This document shows, one piece after another, positions 8,224 through 16,867 of a DNA stretch of 64,000 nucleotides (the stretch's first letter is position 1; every line of letters starts with the position of its first letter). The stretch is taken from positions 124,001 to 188,000 of the forward strand of contig NZ_JAMZMJ010000007.1 in the NCBI RefSeq assembly GCF_024714495.1. Direction: 5' to 3'. A program made the position numbers and the translations under genes. The DNA is from Marinoscillum pacificum. Its GTDB lineage: Bacteria; Bacteroidota; Bacteroidia; Cytophagales; Cyclobacteriaceae. The notes below the pieces were generated by a model. It was not told the origin of the DNA. It was given only the letters and a program-made list of their open reading frames with translations, and searched no databases.

Positions 8224-9609
8224 ATGACAGGGCATAGATTTTCTAAATATTTTCCGGTACTTTTCTTTTTGGCTGATCTTCTCTGTCTGAATTTTGGTGT
8301 CTTTATAGCAAACTACGATAGGTTTGGTCAATTCATATACACCAATGAATCGTATCTAACCTTGCAATTTGCTATAAATCTTATTTGGTTAGTTATTTTT
8401 TTTACCACAAAACTTCATGAAATCAGTCGAGAGGATCGATTAATTGACCATTTGAATAAGGTGCTTACAGCCTTGGTTATCAACTTGTCTGTTGTTTTCG
8501 CTCTTTGGTTTATTGCCAAGCCCTTCTACTATTCAAGACAGCATTTATTTGTTACCTACCTCGGTTTTACCTTTCTTCTGATAATTTGGAGAACAATATG
8601 GCATTACTTTATTCGCTATTACCGAACCAAAGGGTTCAACATTCGAAATGTGGTGATCGTAGGGTATGGTGAATTGGGTGTTGAGTTGGAGAAATATTTC
8701 AAAATAAACCCAGGTATCGGATATAAGTTTCTCGGTTATTTTGATAACAAAAAGGAAGATGTAGAAAGGAAATATCTAGGTGGTGTTAATGATTTAAAAG
8801 AGTATTCTATCAGTAATCCAGTTGATATCATCTTTTGTTGTTTACCGCGGATGTTTGAAAATGATATTAAAGAATTAATTGATTTTGCAGAGAACAATTT
8901 AATTAAGATAAAAATCATATCTCAGTTTAGTAGACTTGGAAATCGAAATTTGACTATTCAAAGATATGGCGGCTTACCTGTTATTAATGTTAGTGCTATT
9001 CCGTTAGATAGTCAGGCTAATCAGTTTATAAAACGTGTATTCGATGTTATTTTTGCGTCACTGGTTTTTATTTTTATTTTCTCTTGGTTAATTCCGATTG
9101 TTGGACTTCTTATAAAATTAGAATCGCCAGGTCCAATTTTCTTTAAGCAATATCGGAATGGTCGGGATAATCATCCATTTCTCTGCTGGAAATTTAGAAC
9201 GATGGTTGTAAATAAGGAGTCTGATAGTAGGCAAGCAACCAAAAATGATCCTAGAATAACCAAAATTGGAGCAATTCTCAGAAAAACGAGTATTGATGAG
9301 ATTCCGCAATTTGTCAATGTGTTTCTGGGCGATATGTCAGTTGTAGGGCCACGGCCACACCCAATTAAATTGAATGAAAAGTTTCAACCACAGATTGATC
9401 GTTTCATTCAGAGGCATGCTGTTAAACCAGGAATCACAGGCCTTGCGCAAGCTAAAGGTTTTAGAGGTGAGACTGCAGTTTTTTCGGATATGAGTGGTAG
9501 GGTTCGGTTGGATCGATTTTATGTAAAGAATTGGTCCTTGATTCTTGACTTTAAGATTATTGTTTTGACTGTTATTTCAATTATCAAAGGAAGTGAAAAT
9601 GCTTATTGA
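8224..9609 (+). CDS. Undecaprenyl-phosphate sugar phosphotransferase (WcaJ/WbaP family)
   Basis: A 461-residue polyisoprenyl-phosphate hexose-1-phosphate transferase that starts exopolysaccharide repeat-unit assembly on undecaprenyl phosphate. The N-terminal half has about four membrane helices followed by a CoA-binding-like Rossmann segment (VVIVGYGELGVELEKYF, about 140-157). The C-terminal catalytic domain begins with KRVFDVIFASLV, a re-entrant membrane helix, and contains ESPGPIFFKQYRNGRD, WKFRTMVV, the acidic IDEIPQFVNVFLGDMSVVGPRP block and PGITGLAQAKG. All are hallmarks of the bacterial sugar transferase domain. It closes the forward exopolysaccharide cluster. Glucose or galactose is the usual substrate, but sequence alone does not settle which. 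Confidence 0.9.
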   Translation: MTGHRFSKYFPVLFFLADLLCLNFGVFIANYDRFGQFIYTNESYLTLQFAINLIWLVIFFTTKLHEISREDRLIDHLNKVLTALVINLSVVFALWFIAKPFYYSRQHLFVTYLGFTFLLIIWRTIWHYFIRYYRTKGFNIRNVVIVGYGELGVELEKYFKINPGIGYKFLGYFDNKKEDVERKYLGGVNDLKEYSISNPVDIIFCCLPRMFENDIKELIDFAENNLIKIKIISQFSRLGNRNLTIQRYGGLPVINVSAIPLDSQANQFIKRVFDVIFASLVFIFIFSWLIPIVGLLIKLESPGPIFFKQYRNGRDNHPFLCWKFRTMVVNKESDSRQATKNDPRITKIGAILRKTSIDEIPQFVNVFLGDMSVVGPRPHPIKLNEKFQPQIDRFIQRHAVKPGITGLAQAKGFRGETAVFSDMSGRVRLDRFYVKNWSLILDFKIIVLTVISIIKGSENAY

Positions 9610-9610
9610 T

Positions 9611-10096
9611 TCATTTTTTATTAAGCTTAGTTATATCAGTGTAAAGAATTCGTCCTCCTTCAATTGCAAGTAATATAAATGGCAAACCAAATAGGTTTTT
9701 GAACTGATCCCTAAAGAAATTACCTATTTCAGGAATATGTATGCTTGTGAATAGAACCCAAAGGAATACAAGCATACATATTAATGCTGTTAGCCCTAGC
9801 ATGAGATAATTTCTCACTCTGACATTATTATCGAAAAGTAGATAGATGAATACTATGTGCAAGAGGAAATAGGTAGGGTAATATATTATCCAGCCCAAAG
9901 TTTGTTCACGAAATTCATCCTGCTTTGCTTGATTTCTAACAAGCTCATAGAAATCATTATTAGCTGCTCCAATAAAATTAGCCACACCATCGAGTAATTG
10001 AGCATAAAGTCTGAGTACCCAAATTTTAAGAATGCCATATACAATAATTAGGAACAAAGTAATTCCTGCAAAAAAACGATGATACTTCTTAAGCAT
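9611..10096 (-). CDS. Exosortase-associated small membrane protein
   Basis: A 161-residue protein from the ATG at 10096; a longer in-frame TTG at 10114 exists but lies further inside the upstream exosortase gene. It begins with a hydrophobic helix (FFAGITLFLIIVYGILKIWVLRLYA), has a soluble segment with LGWIIYYPTYFLLHIVFIYLLF, and two more helices, about four membrane spans in all. The ATG overlaps the exosortase stop region, so the two are cotranslated. Bacteroidota exosortases are often accompanied by one such partner; this one matches what I know of the XrtX-associated type by size and position. Its biochemical role is unknown. The 3' end abuts the convergent sugar transferase with a 1-bp gap. 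Confidence 0.6.
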   Translation of the reverse strand: MLKKYHRFFAGITLFLIIVYGILKIWVLRLYAQLLDGVANFIGAANNDFYELVRNQAKQDEFREQTLGWIIYYPTYFLLHIVFIYLLFDNNVRVRNYLMLGLTALICMLVFLWVLFTSIHIPEIGNFFRDQFKNLFGLPFILLAIEGGRILYTDITKLNKK

Positions 10097-10646
10097 GGCT
10101 TGTTTTCTTACCAATTGATGAATATCTATTTAGCCAATATCTCCACATTAGAAATATAATCAGGTACACGAAGAAGACGTAGGTGTATTTGTGGTTGAAA
10201 TCAAATGTCTCTTGGAAGTACTTGTAGTTGAGGGCTAGAATGATTTCGCGAATTACATTGATGAGGAACACTACAAGTGTACCAATAGGGATGATTATTA
10301 TTTTGTATTTCCAAGGTCCAGGAAAACAAAGTAAGAATCCAATGAAAAGAGCCATCAGCTCAAGTCCATTGCATGGATCAGCTACAAGAACCACTGGTTG
10401 GCCGTCTATATAGATGTATCTTGCAGACTCTCCACTTTCTTTATCTTTCCATCCATGACTCGTATCGTACCCAAGTATTGTCAAACCAATTCTTGTTCCC
10501 TGTACAACTTTAGTTGTTAGCCACTCATTAGCTCTGCCATCAGGTTTGATGAAGCCATGATACACTATCATCCATCCAACAAGGAGTATTAGTGCTCTAA
10601 TGGCAAATAGCTTAAGAATGGATTGAACTTTGTCGTTGGTACTCAT
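10089..10646 (-). CDS. Exosortase family transpeptidase (Bacteroidota XrtX/XrtF-like)
   Basis: A 185-residue multi-spanning membrane protein with the three residues that define exosortases: Cys92 in ADPCNGLE, Arg133 in NVIRE and His152 in NHKYTY. These families cleave and re-anchor proteins with PEP-CTERM-like tails, usually in strains that make exopolysaccharide, and sit in the inner membrane. The N-terminus has one helix (RALILLVGWMIVYHGFI), followed by a periplasmic segment with YIDGQPVVLVADPCN and three further helices. It lies beside the exopolysaccharide cluster and a WecA-like gene, the usual setting. No protein in the window shows a convincing tripartite PEP-CTERM tail, so the substrate is elsewhere or atypical. 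Confidence 0.82.
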   Translation of the reverse strand: MSTNDKVQSILKLFAIRALILLVGWMIVYHGFIKPDGRANEWLTTKVVQGTRIGLTILGYDTSHGWKDKESGESARYIYIDGQPVVLVADPCNGLELMALFIGFLLCFPGPWKYKIIIIPIGTLVVFLINVIREIILALNYKYFQETFDFNHKYTYVFFVYLIIFLMWRYWLNRYSSIGKKTSHA

Positions 10647-10817
10647 TAAAGTAAATGTAATTGTAAACTCTGAATTGAAATAATGAAATCTACTATTAGA
10701 TTTATCCCATTAAAGTGTAGATTTACACATCTATCCAGCATTAAGGCATATTTAACGAAATTCTAGCTCATTCTAAAATAGAGCGTATTAGCTTAGTGTC
10801 ATAATTATTCGCAACGT

Positions 10818-11909
10818 ATGCAAATCGTCCTAGCTGTATTGTCTTCATTTATCGTGACGTTCATCGTCTTGCCTATTATCATAAAGGTAAGTCGATCGAT
10901 CGATCTATTGGATAATCCAGATCGACGTAAGATTCACTCAATTAGTACTCCATCTCTTGGGGGGATAGCTATATTCCTTGGTTTTAGTTTAGCAGTTCTA
11001 ATTACTGTTCCATTAGCGGATCTTGGAGCCATTCGCTATTTCTTATTTGGTATTATTATCATGGTTTTTCTAGGAGTACGTGATGATGTGGCCAACATGA
11101 CTGCTAAGCATAAATTGGCTATCCAGATCTTTGCAGCTCTTATGGTAGTGTACTTCTCCGAGATAAGACTCGATGGGTTCTATGGAATCTTTGGTGTTAA
11201 TGATATGCCTGTATGGTTTGATATTCCCTTTTCCGTATTCGTTATTGTTGCTTTGACGAACTCCTTTAACCTTATTGATGGAATAGACGGGTTAGCAGGT
11301 TCTATTGGAATATTAATTCTTGGGTTTTTAGGATGGGCATTTTTAGCTGAAGGGCACATTGCTTATTCTGTCATCTGTATTTCATTGGTTGGAGCACTCT
11401 TTGCGTTTCTGTTCTATAATTGGTTTCCTTCGAAAGTATTTATGGGTGATACAGGCTCGCTATCAATGGGCTTTGTGATATCTAGTATGGTAATTCATTT
11501 CATCAACCTTGCGAATGATGGCGGATTTACTTTGCCAATAGAGTCTGCTGTAGGGGTGGGTATGTCATTGTTGATTTTACCCATTTATGATACTCTTAGA
11601 GTTTTTACAATTCGATTTGTGAATGGTAAAAACCCATTAGATCCAGATAGGAATCATCTACATCATGGGTTATTAAAATTAGGGTACAATCACGCTCAGG
11701 CTACACTAATCTTATTGAGTTTCAATGTGATTATACTCGCTATTGCCATTGTACTTAATTTCTATTTAAAAAACGGAGAATTGATTTTAGCCATAGCTTC
11801 TATTGTTGCGGTGATTACTATCTTTTTTGAGTACAAGCTGAGCAAGCTAAAGTATCTCAAAAAATCCGTAGCCAGAGATCGTAATCTTTACGTATCAAAA
11901 TCCGCTTAA
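10818..11909 (+). CDS. Undecaprenyl-phosphate N-acetylhexosamine-1-P transferase (WecA/MraY family)
   Basis: A 363-residue polytopic protein with about eleven membrane spans. It has the family motifs LLDNPDRRKIH near the N-terminus, LGVRDDVANMTAKHKL (the DD pair that binds Mg or the lipid phosphate), NSFNLIDGIDGLAG, the catalytic MGDTGSLSMGF and the HLHHGLLKLG loop of the WecA/TagO branch. MraY would show a different C-terminal loop, so a WecA-type GlcNAc-1-phosphate transferase is more likely. It would prime a second glycan such as O-antigen. It is divergent from the exosortase pair across a 171-bp AT-rich interval that probably carries both promoters. Confidence 0.88.
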   Translation: MQIVLAVLSSFIVTFIVLPIIIKVSRSIDLLDNPDRRKIHSISTPSLGGIAIFLGFSLAVLITVPLADLGAIRYFLFGIIIMVFLGVRDDVANMTAKHKLAIQIFAALMVVYFSEIRLDGFYGIFGVNDMPVWFDIPFSVFVIVALTNSFNLIDGIDGLAGSIGILILGFLGWAFLAEGHIAYSVICISLVGALFAFLFYNWFPSKVFMGDTGSLSMGFVISSMVIHFINLANDGGFTLPIESAVGVGMSLLILPIYDTLRVFTIRFVNGKNPLDPDRNHLHHGLLKLGYNHAQATLILLSFNVIILAIAIVLNFYLKNGELILAIASIVAVITIFFEYKLSKLKYLKKSVARDRNLYVSKSA

Positions 11910-11968
11910 TCTTAGCTGCTTTATTATTTTTGCCTTTCTTCACGATATTGAAGTGAAATACAGGCATT

Positions 11969-12979
11969 ATGATAGAAAAGATCCAACAATACTTAGAGGA
12001 GATAGAGAATACCACTGCTAAATCGAAAGATGAATTAGAGCAATTCAGACTAAGATTTATCAGCAGAAAAGGAGTCATGTCTGAGCTTTTCGATTCATTT
12101 AAAACCATTCCTAACGAGCAAAAGAAAGAACTAGGAGCGAAGCTGAATGTGTTGAAGCAGAAAGCGGAGGCTCAATTTCAATCTTTGATCGAACAGATAA
12201 ATGATTCAAACTCTAAAGAAGAGTCAGGTTCAATTGATGTAACTCTACCATCTTTCAAAAGTGATGGTACGATACATCCTCTAACCAAGACCAGGAATAG
12301 AATTATTCAGATATTTGAGCGACAAGGCTTTAGTGTTGCGGAAGGTCCTGAGATAGAGGATGATTTTCATAATTTCACTGCATTGAACTTTCCTGAAAAC
12401 CACCCTGCACGAGAAATGCAGGATACGTATTTCATTACCAAAAATCCTGATACGCTTCTTAGAACTCATACCTCTAATGTGCAGATAAGATTGATGGAGC
12501 ATGGAACGCCTCCATTCAGATCTATTATGCCAGGAAGAGTTTATCGAAATGAAGCTATTTCTGCGAGAGCTCACTGCTTCTTTAATCAAGTAGAGGGACT
12601 TTATGTGGATAAAGCTGTTTCATTCAAAGACTTGAAACAAACGCTTTATCACTTCTCAAAAGAGATGTTTGGTAAGGATACTCAAATTAGATTTAGACCT
12701 TCTTACTTCCCATTTACTGAGCCAAGTGCGGAAATTGATATTAGTTGCTTCATCTGTAAAGGTGATGGATGTAAAATCTGTAAACACACCGGATGGGTAG
12801 AAATAGGTGGATCTGGAATGGTTGATCCTAATGTTCTGGAAGCCTGTGGAATTGATTCTAAAGAATATAGCGGTTTCGCATTTGGTATGGGTATAGAAAG
12901 AATAACCATGCTCAAATACAGAATTGGAGACTTGAGACTCTTTTCTGAGAATGATTTGAGGTTCTTGAAGCAGTTCTAA
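11969..12979 (+). CDS. pheS: Phenylalanine--tRNA ligase alpha subunit
   Basis: A 336-residue class II aminoacyl-tRNA synthetase subunit, normal length for PheS, which charges tRNA-Phe together with PheT. The N-terminal coiled coil (IEKIQQYLEEIENTTAKSKDELE) binds tRNA. Motif 2 is PGRVYRNEAISARAHCFFNQ and motif 3 is FAFGMGIERITML. FPFTEPSAEIDISCF is the Phe-specific active-site segment. pheT is not adjacent, as in other Bacteroidota where the two genes are apart. A bidirectional terminator follows directly. Confidence 0.97.
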   Translation: MIEKIQQYLEEIENTTAKSKDELEQFRLRFISRKGVMSELFDSFKTIPNEQKKELGAKLNVLKQKAEAQFQSLIEQINDSNSKEESGSIDVTLPSFKSDGTIHPLTKTRNRIIQIFERQGFSVAEGPEIEDDFHNFTALNFPENHPAREMQDTYFITKNPDTLLRTHTSNVQIRLMEHGTPPFRSIMPGRVYRNEAISARAHCFFNQVEGLYVDKAVSFKDLKQTLYHFSKEMFGKDTQIRFRPSYFPFTEPSAEIDISCFICKGDGCKICKHTGWVEIGGSGMVDPNVLEACGIDSKEYSGFAFGMGIERITMLKYRIGDLRLFSENDLRFLKQF

Positions 12980-12985
12980 ATAAAA

Positions 12986-13007
12986 AGAGCCTATTACAAT
13001 AGGCTCT
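12986..13007. terminator. Bidirectional hairpin terminator between pheS and the MoxR gene
   Basis: The sequence contains a 9-bp inverted repeat, GAGCCTATT and AATAGGCTC, with a 2-base loop. It has A residues on the left for leftward transcription, giving a T-run in that RNA. The hairpin contains the last codons and stop of the leftward MoxR gene (stop at 12994-12996), so it terminates MoxR while also lying 7 bp after the pheS stop. Confidence 0.75.
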
Positions 13008-13959
13008 GTATAATCATTTCTTCTGTTTTACCTTCAGCTTCGGCTTTGAAGTTTCGGACTATTCTGTGCCTTAAAATAGGCTTAGCCACTTCTTTCACAT
13101 CTTCTATGTCTGGTGAGAATTTACCTTTCAATAGCGCATTACACTTGGCTGCTAGTACTAGGAACTGACTAGCTCTAGGTCCTGCTCCCCATTCCAGGTA
13201 TTCATTGGAATGATCAGAAGCATGCTCCGTAAAGGGTCTTGTTTTATGAACTAAATTCACAATGTATTCGAACACGTTATCAGGTACTGGCACCTTTTTG
13301 ACCAAGGCCTGATATTTCAATATCTCTTCTCGAGAAATGATCTCGTTCACTTCAGTTTCATTGCCTGAAGTGGTTTGTTTGATGATATTTAGTTCTTCCT
13401 CTAATGAAGGGTATTCTAATTTGATCATGAACATGAAGCGATCGAGTTGTGCTTCAGGTAAAGGATAAGTTCCTTCTTGTTCAATAGGGTTTTGTGTTGC
13501 TAGAACAAAAAATGGTTTATCTAGCTTATAGTTCTTTCCTCCTGTAGTAACCGCTCCCTCTTGCATCGCCTCAAGCAAAGCAGATTGAGTCTTTGGAGGA
13601 GTTCTATTTATCTCATCTGCTAGAATAACATTAGCGAAAATAGGTCCCTTGATAAATCTAAAATTACGTTCTTGATCTAACGTTTCCGCTCCAAGAACAT
13701 CTGATGGCATTAAGTCTGGAGTGAACTGGATTCTATTGAAGTCTAAGCCTAGCGCCTTGGTCATCGTATGCACTAAAAGCGTCTTAGCAAGACCGGGCAC
13801 ACCAACTAGTAGTGCATGGCCTCCACAAAAGATAGAAGTAATTAGAAGTTTTACGGTCTCTTTCTGCCCTACTACTACTTTGCTGATTTCACTCTCAAGT
13901 TTGGTATATGCAGCACTGAGTTCTTTGGCTACCTCTACTTCATTATTTATCTCTGTCAT
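12994..13959 (-). CDS. MoxR family AAA+ ATPase
   Basis: A 321-residue AAA+ ATPase of the MoxR group, which act as chaperones that assemble or activate other proteins, often VWA-domain partners. Walker A is GVPGLAKT at about residues 55-62 and Walker B is VILADEINR, followed by sensor 1 (FVLATQNP) and the MoxR-typical EGTYPLPEAQLDRFMF stretch. The C-terminal helical lid includes HASDHSNEYLEWGAGPRASQ. Usually a DUF58 protein gene follows; here MoxR is the last gene of the leftward block and ends in a terminator. It is 5 bp downstream of surA, so it is probably cotranscribed with the periplasmic chaperone genes. Confidence 0.93.
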   Translation of the reverse strand: MTEINNEVEVAKELSAAYTKLESEISKVVVGQKETVKLLITSIFCGGHALLVGVPGLAKTLLVHTMTKALGLDFNRIQFTPDLMPSDVLGAETLDQERNFRFIKGPIFANVILADEINRTPPKTQSALLEAMQEGAVTTGGKNYKLDKPFFVLATQNPIEQEGTYPLPEAQLDRFMFMIKLEYPSLEEELNIIKQTTSGNETEVNEIISREEILKYQALVKKVPVPDNVFEYIVNLVHKTRPFTEHASDHSNEYLEWGAGPRASQFLVLAAKCNALLKGKFSPDIEDVKEVAKPILRHRIVRNFKAEAEGKTEEMIIQSLL

Positions 13960-13964
13960 TCCGC

Positions 13965-15311
13965 TTATTGCTCTAGTAAATTACAGTTATCAAATTCCGG
14001 ATCGATCTCAATATAGACGTTGCCTCTGGCATCTTCAAACCACTCAGATAAAATCTTGTTTTGTTTATTATTCAAAGCGGCTTTTGCTATTTTTTGGTAG
14101 TCATCATTGAGGTTTGCCTGATGTGGTGCTAATCGATTCTTAAAATATAAAATTCTAAATGCGTTTGAACCGTCAGCTTGCTGAAATTCAAGTGGCTCAG
14201 TGATATTTCCAACAGTCATAGTGTCTAGAGTGAAGAAAATTGTTGGATCCAGTTGCTCCACGGATACTCTGTTTGATTCATTTGGATCCAAAAAATATCC
14301 TCCATTCGTAGAAGTCATTTTGTCATCTGAATATTCTTTAGCTGCTTTTTCAAAACTGATACTGTCTGCAATGATTACTGTTCTTAGGCTATCCAAATAT
14401 TTCTCAGCCTTAATTACGTCTTGTGCAGAAGGTTTTGGAGAAACTAAGATGTGACGAGTTTGGAAAGTGTTTCCTCTTTTTTGTTGTAACTCGATAAGGT
14501 GATAACCAAACTGAGTTTCTATAGGCATGGATAACTCACCTTCTTTTAAGGTCATCGCAGTTGCTTCAAACTCTGGTGCCAGGTCCCCTCTTTTGTAAAA
14601 TGGAAGTTGACCTCCTCTTGATGCAGAGCCAGGGTCTTCAGAATATTGTCTTGCTAGTGATTCGAACGATTCACCATTTTGGATTCTATCCCTAAGTTGA
14701 AACATTAGAGCTCTTACATCATCTTTTTGTTTTTTTCCTGGTTTCGGAGAAACAACAATCTGACCGACGGTAACTTCAGTAGAGAAAAAAGGTAAACTAT
14801 CCTGAGGAATGTTTTTAAAGAACTTCTTTACTTCAGCGGGTGATACTTTAAGGTCTGAAATAATGGTTTCCTGCATCCTTTGGATAATCAGTTGCTCCTT
14901 CATTTCATCAAAAGTCTCCTCTTGAATTTGTGCAAGCGTTTTTCCGTAATACTTTTCAATCTCTTCCTCTGAGCCGACCTGGGATATCATGTATTCCATT
15001 CTCCGCGTCAAGCTATTCTGAACTTCAAAATCAGAAACTTCTACGGAATCAATTTGAGCTTTTGCAACCAGCATTTTGTTAACTACAAGCTGCTCTAAAA
15101 TCTGACATTTCGCATTCGCATCACGGAACTGACCTTTTGAGAGGTAGTCCATGTAGGCTATTTCCAAATCGGATTTTAAAACGATATAATCATCGACTTT
15201 TGCGATAATCTTATCAATAACCACATCTTGAGCATTGGAGGCTATTCCTGCCAATAAAATGATACTAGCGATTATATATCTCAAACTCCTTATTTTTCTC
15301 TGCATCCTCAT
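13965..15311 (-). CDS. surA: Periplasmic peptidyl-prolyl isomerase SurA
   Basis: A 448-residue periplasmic chaperone and parvulin-type prolyl isomerase. It has a signal peptide (SLRYIIASIILLAGIASNAQ), a SurA-type N-terminal helical domain (VIDKIIAKVDDYIVLKSDLE), and two parvulin domains: TVGQIVVSPKP to PIETQFGYHLIEL (about 180-275), and FQTRHILVSPKPSAQD onward (about 280-385). The GGQLPFYKRGDL and GGYFLDPNESNRVS loops are the parvulin substrate loops. It escorts outer-membrane proteins to the BAM complex. The gene overlaps the 3' end of the upstream lipoprotein gene by about 46 bp. Confidence 0.92.
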   Translation of the reverse strand: MRMQRKIRSLRYIIASIILLAGIASNAQDVVIDKIIAKVDDYIVLKSDLEIAYMDYLSKGQFRDANAKCQILEQLVVNKMLVAKAQIDSVEVSDFEVQNSLTRRMEYMISQVGSEEEIEKYYGKTLAQIQEETFDEMKEQLIIQRMQETIISDLKVSPAEVKKFFKNIPQDSLPFFSTEVTVGQIVVSPKPGKKQKDDVRALMFQLRDRIQNGESFESLARQYSEDPGSASRGGQLPFYKRGDLAPEFEATAMTLKEGELSMPIETQFGYHLIELQQKRGNTFQTRHILVSPKPSAQDVIKAEKYLDSLRTVIIADSISFEKAAKEYSDDKMTSTNGGYFLDPNESNRVSVEQLDPTIFFTLDTMTVGNITEPLEFQQADGSNAFRILYFKNRLAPHQANLNDDYQKIAKAALNNKQNKILSEWFEDARGNVYIEIDPEFDNCNLLEQ

Positions 15312-16119
15312 ATATTGATTCTTCTAGCTTCTTTTTTAGGGCTATTTTTCTTTTATTGATTATGATATTCTCTACGTCTTCTCTTATAAATTCTAACGGT
15401 GAAATTTCATCTGAAATTTTATAATCGAAGATTTTTAAAAAATAGATGAATTCATCATCAGATGTTTCTGAGTATTTGTTCTTAGAAACAAAATCATTCT
15501 TATTTTGAAGCGACTCTAGCGGTGTTCCATAAATGAGCTCATCGAATATGATCCAGGTAGAATCCTCTAGAAAAGATTTGGAGGCGAATTGTGAGGTGTA
15601 AGAATATAAATCCTCAATGTTGCCATCTGGATATGCTCTAAAGTTTCTTCTAAATTGATTTAAGTTTGGTGCGTCCTTAGGCGTTTGAACGAATAGACAT
15701 TTAATGATATTTTGTTTCAGCAAGAAGTTGTCAGATTTATCTTCATAATACGCCAGTATATCCTCGTTACTTACTTTCCTGTCCAGGTTTTTGTCAATGT
15801 ATTGCTTCTCGTACGCATGTACGATGAGTGCGTATCTATAATCTAAAACTTTACGCTCTATTTCTGCTTCATTATACCCAATGGCATCTGAAGATTTAGC
15901 AATCATTAATTGCTTTTTAATCCAATCTTGGATGTATTTTTCGGCTAATTTAGAGCTATCTGAAGATGAAATATTACTCGCTACTAAGCCTGCCAGATCA
16001 GATGGGTAAAGATAATTTTCTCGAGCCTTAGCTAAAGGCTCTTCTGTGGTGTTTTCCTTAGGTTTGAAAAACTCACAGGCTGATAAAACTACAAGTATGG
16101 CAATCCACCAATACCTCAT
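15265..16119 (-). CDS. Lipoprotein related to SurA/PpiC chaperones, no recognisable parvulin domain
   Basis: A 284-residue lipoprotein from the ATG at 16119, whose ATG overlaps the TGA of the upstream kinase gene (ATGA). An in-frame upstream codon at 16146 is less likely. The signal ends in a lipobox, VVLSAC, at residues 11-16. The body has SurA-like features: AEKYIQDWIKKQLMI and EAEIERKVLDYRYALIVHAYEKQYID helices, KVSNEDILAYYEDKSDNFLL, and a C-terminal helix with NIIINKRKIALKKKLEESIY. The middle, where a parvulin domain would sit, does not show one. It probably works with SurA, which overlaps its 3' end. Annotated relatives are called peptidyl-prolyl isomerases, but catalysis is doubtful here. 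Confidence 0.7.
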   Translation of the reverse strand: MRYWWIAILVVLSACEFFKPKENTTEEPLAKARENYLYPSDLAGLVASNISSSDSSKLAEKYIQDWIKKQLMIAKSSDAIGYNEAEIERKVLDYRYALIVHAYEKQYIDKNLDRKVSNEDILAYYEDKSDNFLLKQNIIKCLFVQTPKDAPNLNQFRRNFRAYPDGNIEDLYSYTSQFASKSFLEDSTWIIFDELIYGTPLESLQNKNDFVSKNKYSETSDDEFIYFLKIFDYKISDEISPLEFIREDVENIIINKRKIALKKKLEESIYEDAEKNKEFEIYNR

Positions 16120-16532
16120 TTTCCTAGATTTTTGGTCAACCTGCAAATATTATAATTCTTCTCGGTTGAGAACTCAATTTTGTCCATTATTCTCTTTACA
16201 AGGATAAGCCCAACTCCCCCTTTTCTGCCTGATGACACAATTTCATTCATGGAAGGCTCTTGATATTTATTTAAATCAAAACTGATGCCTTTGTCTTTAA
16301 TGGTAAACTGAATTTGTTCTGATCCTATAAGATCAATGATCACATCAATTTTTTTTGTTGGATTGCAATGATTTGAGTGAATGATGAGATTGGCACATAC
16401 TTCATCAACAGCTAGAACTAATTTGTGAAGTTCAACCTCGCTGAGGTTGATCGATACCAATTGATCAGCAACGAAATGACGAATCTTTAGTAGATTCGAT
16501 TTGCTACACGATATGGATAGCTTATGCTTCAT
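16116..16532 (-). CDS. RsbW-like anti-sigma factor / ATP-binding protein
   Basis: A 138-residue GHKL-fold ATPase of the HATPase_c_2 type. The ATG at 16532 (KHKLSISCS) is chosen because longer starts lie well inside the preceding STAS gene. The N-box is LAVDEVCANLIIHS and the G box reads SSGRKGGVGLILVKRIMD, as in RsbW and SpoIIAB serine kinases. Such proteins phosphorylate the STAS antagonist encoded just upstream, which overlaps by 11 bp. Together with the phosphatase gene this makes a complete partner-switching set. The usual cognate sigma-B-type factor is not adjacent; in Bacteroidota such switches often control other outputs. Confidence 0.85.
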   Translation of the reverse strand: MKHKLSISCSKSNLLKIRHFVADQLVSINLSEVELHKLVLAVDEVCANLIIHSNHCNPTKKIDVIIDLIGSEQIQFTIKDKGISFDLNKYQEPSMNEIVSSGRKGGVGLILVKRIMDKIEFSTEKNYNICRLTKNLGK

Positions 16533-16863
16533 TAACCGCTTTAACTGCTTCTTCTTTCGTTTCAACAATATTCATGAGGTGTTGCAATCCCAGGATTTCA
16601 AAAACTTCATGAACTTTTTCTTTCAGACCAAAAATGACCAGACTCACTTCCTTTTTCTTTAATTCTTCTAAGTAGGATATAAATACGCCTAAACCAGCTG
16701 AAGAGATGTACTCAAGACTCGTCAGATCAATAAGAATTTTGGAAGTGTTTTCAGAGGCTTCTTTCAGCGCAGCATCAAGCTCGATAGATGAGCTCGCATC
16801 AATTTCTCCATTAACTTGAATCAAGTGATAATTATCTTCTGATATCGTGTCTATTTTGACCAT
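16522..16863 (-). CDS. STAS domain anti-sigma factor antagonist (RsbV/SpoIIAA-like)
   Basis: A 113-residue single STAS-domain protein. The phospho-acceptor serine motif YISSAGLGVF is at about residues 52-61, preceded by ILIDLTSLE, as in RsbV and SpoIIAA. The kinase product of the next gene would phosphorylate that serine, and the membrane PP2C phosphatase upstream would remove the phosphate. It starts only 4 bp after the phosphatase gene and overlaps the kinase gene by 11 bp, so all three are probably one transcript. Confidence 0.9.
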   Translation of the reverse strand: MVKIDTISEDNYHLIQVNGEIDASSSIELDAALKEASENTSKILIDLTSLEYISSAGLGVFISYLEELKKKEVSLVIFGLKEKVHEVFEILGLQHLMNIVETKEEAVKAVNEA

Positions 16864-16867
16864 ATTA

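Noticed and set aside
10647-10817. Strong Bacteroidota promoter in the exosortase/WecA interval
   Set aside because: No clear TAnnTTTG with a -33 box could be found on either strand by eye.
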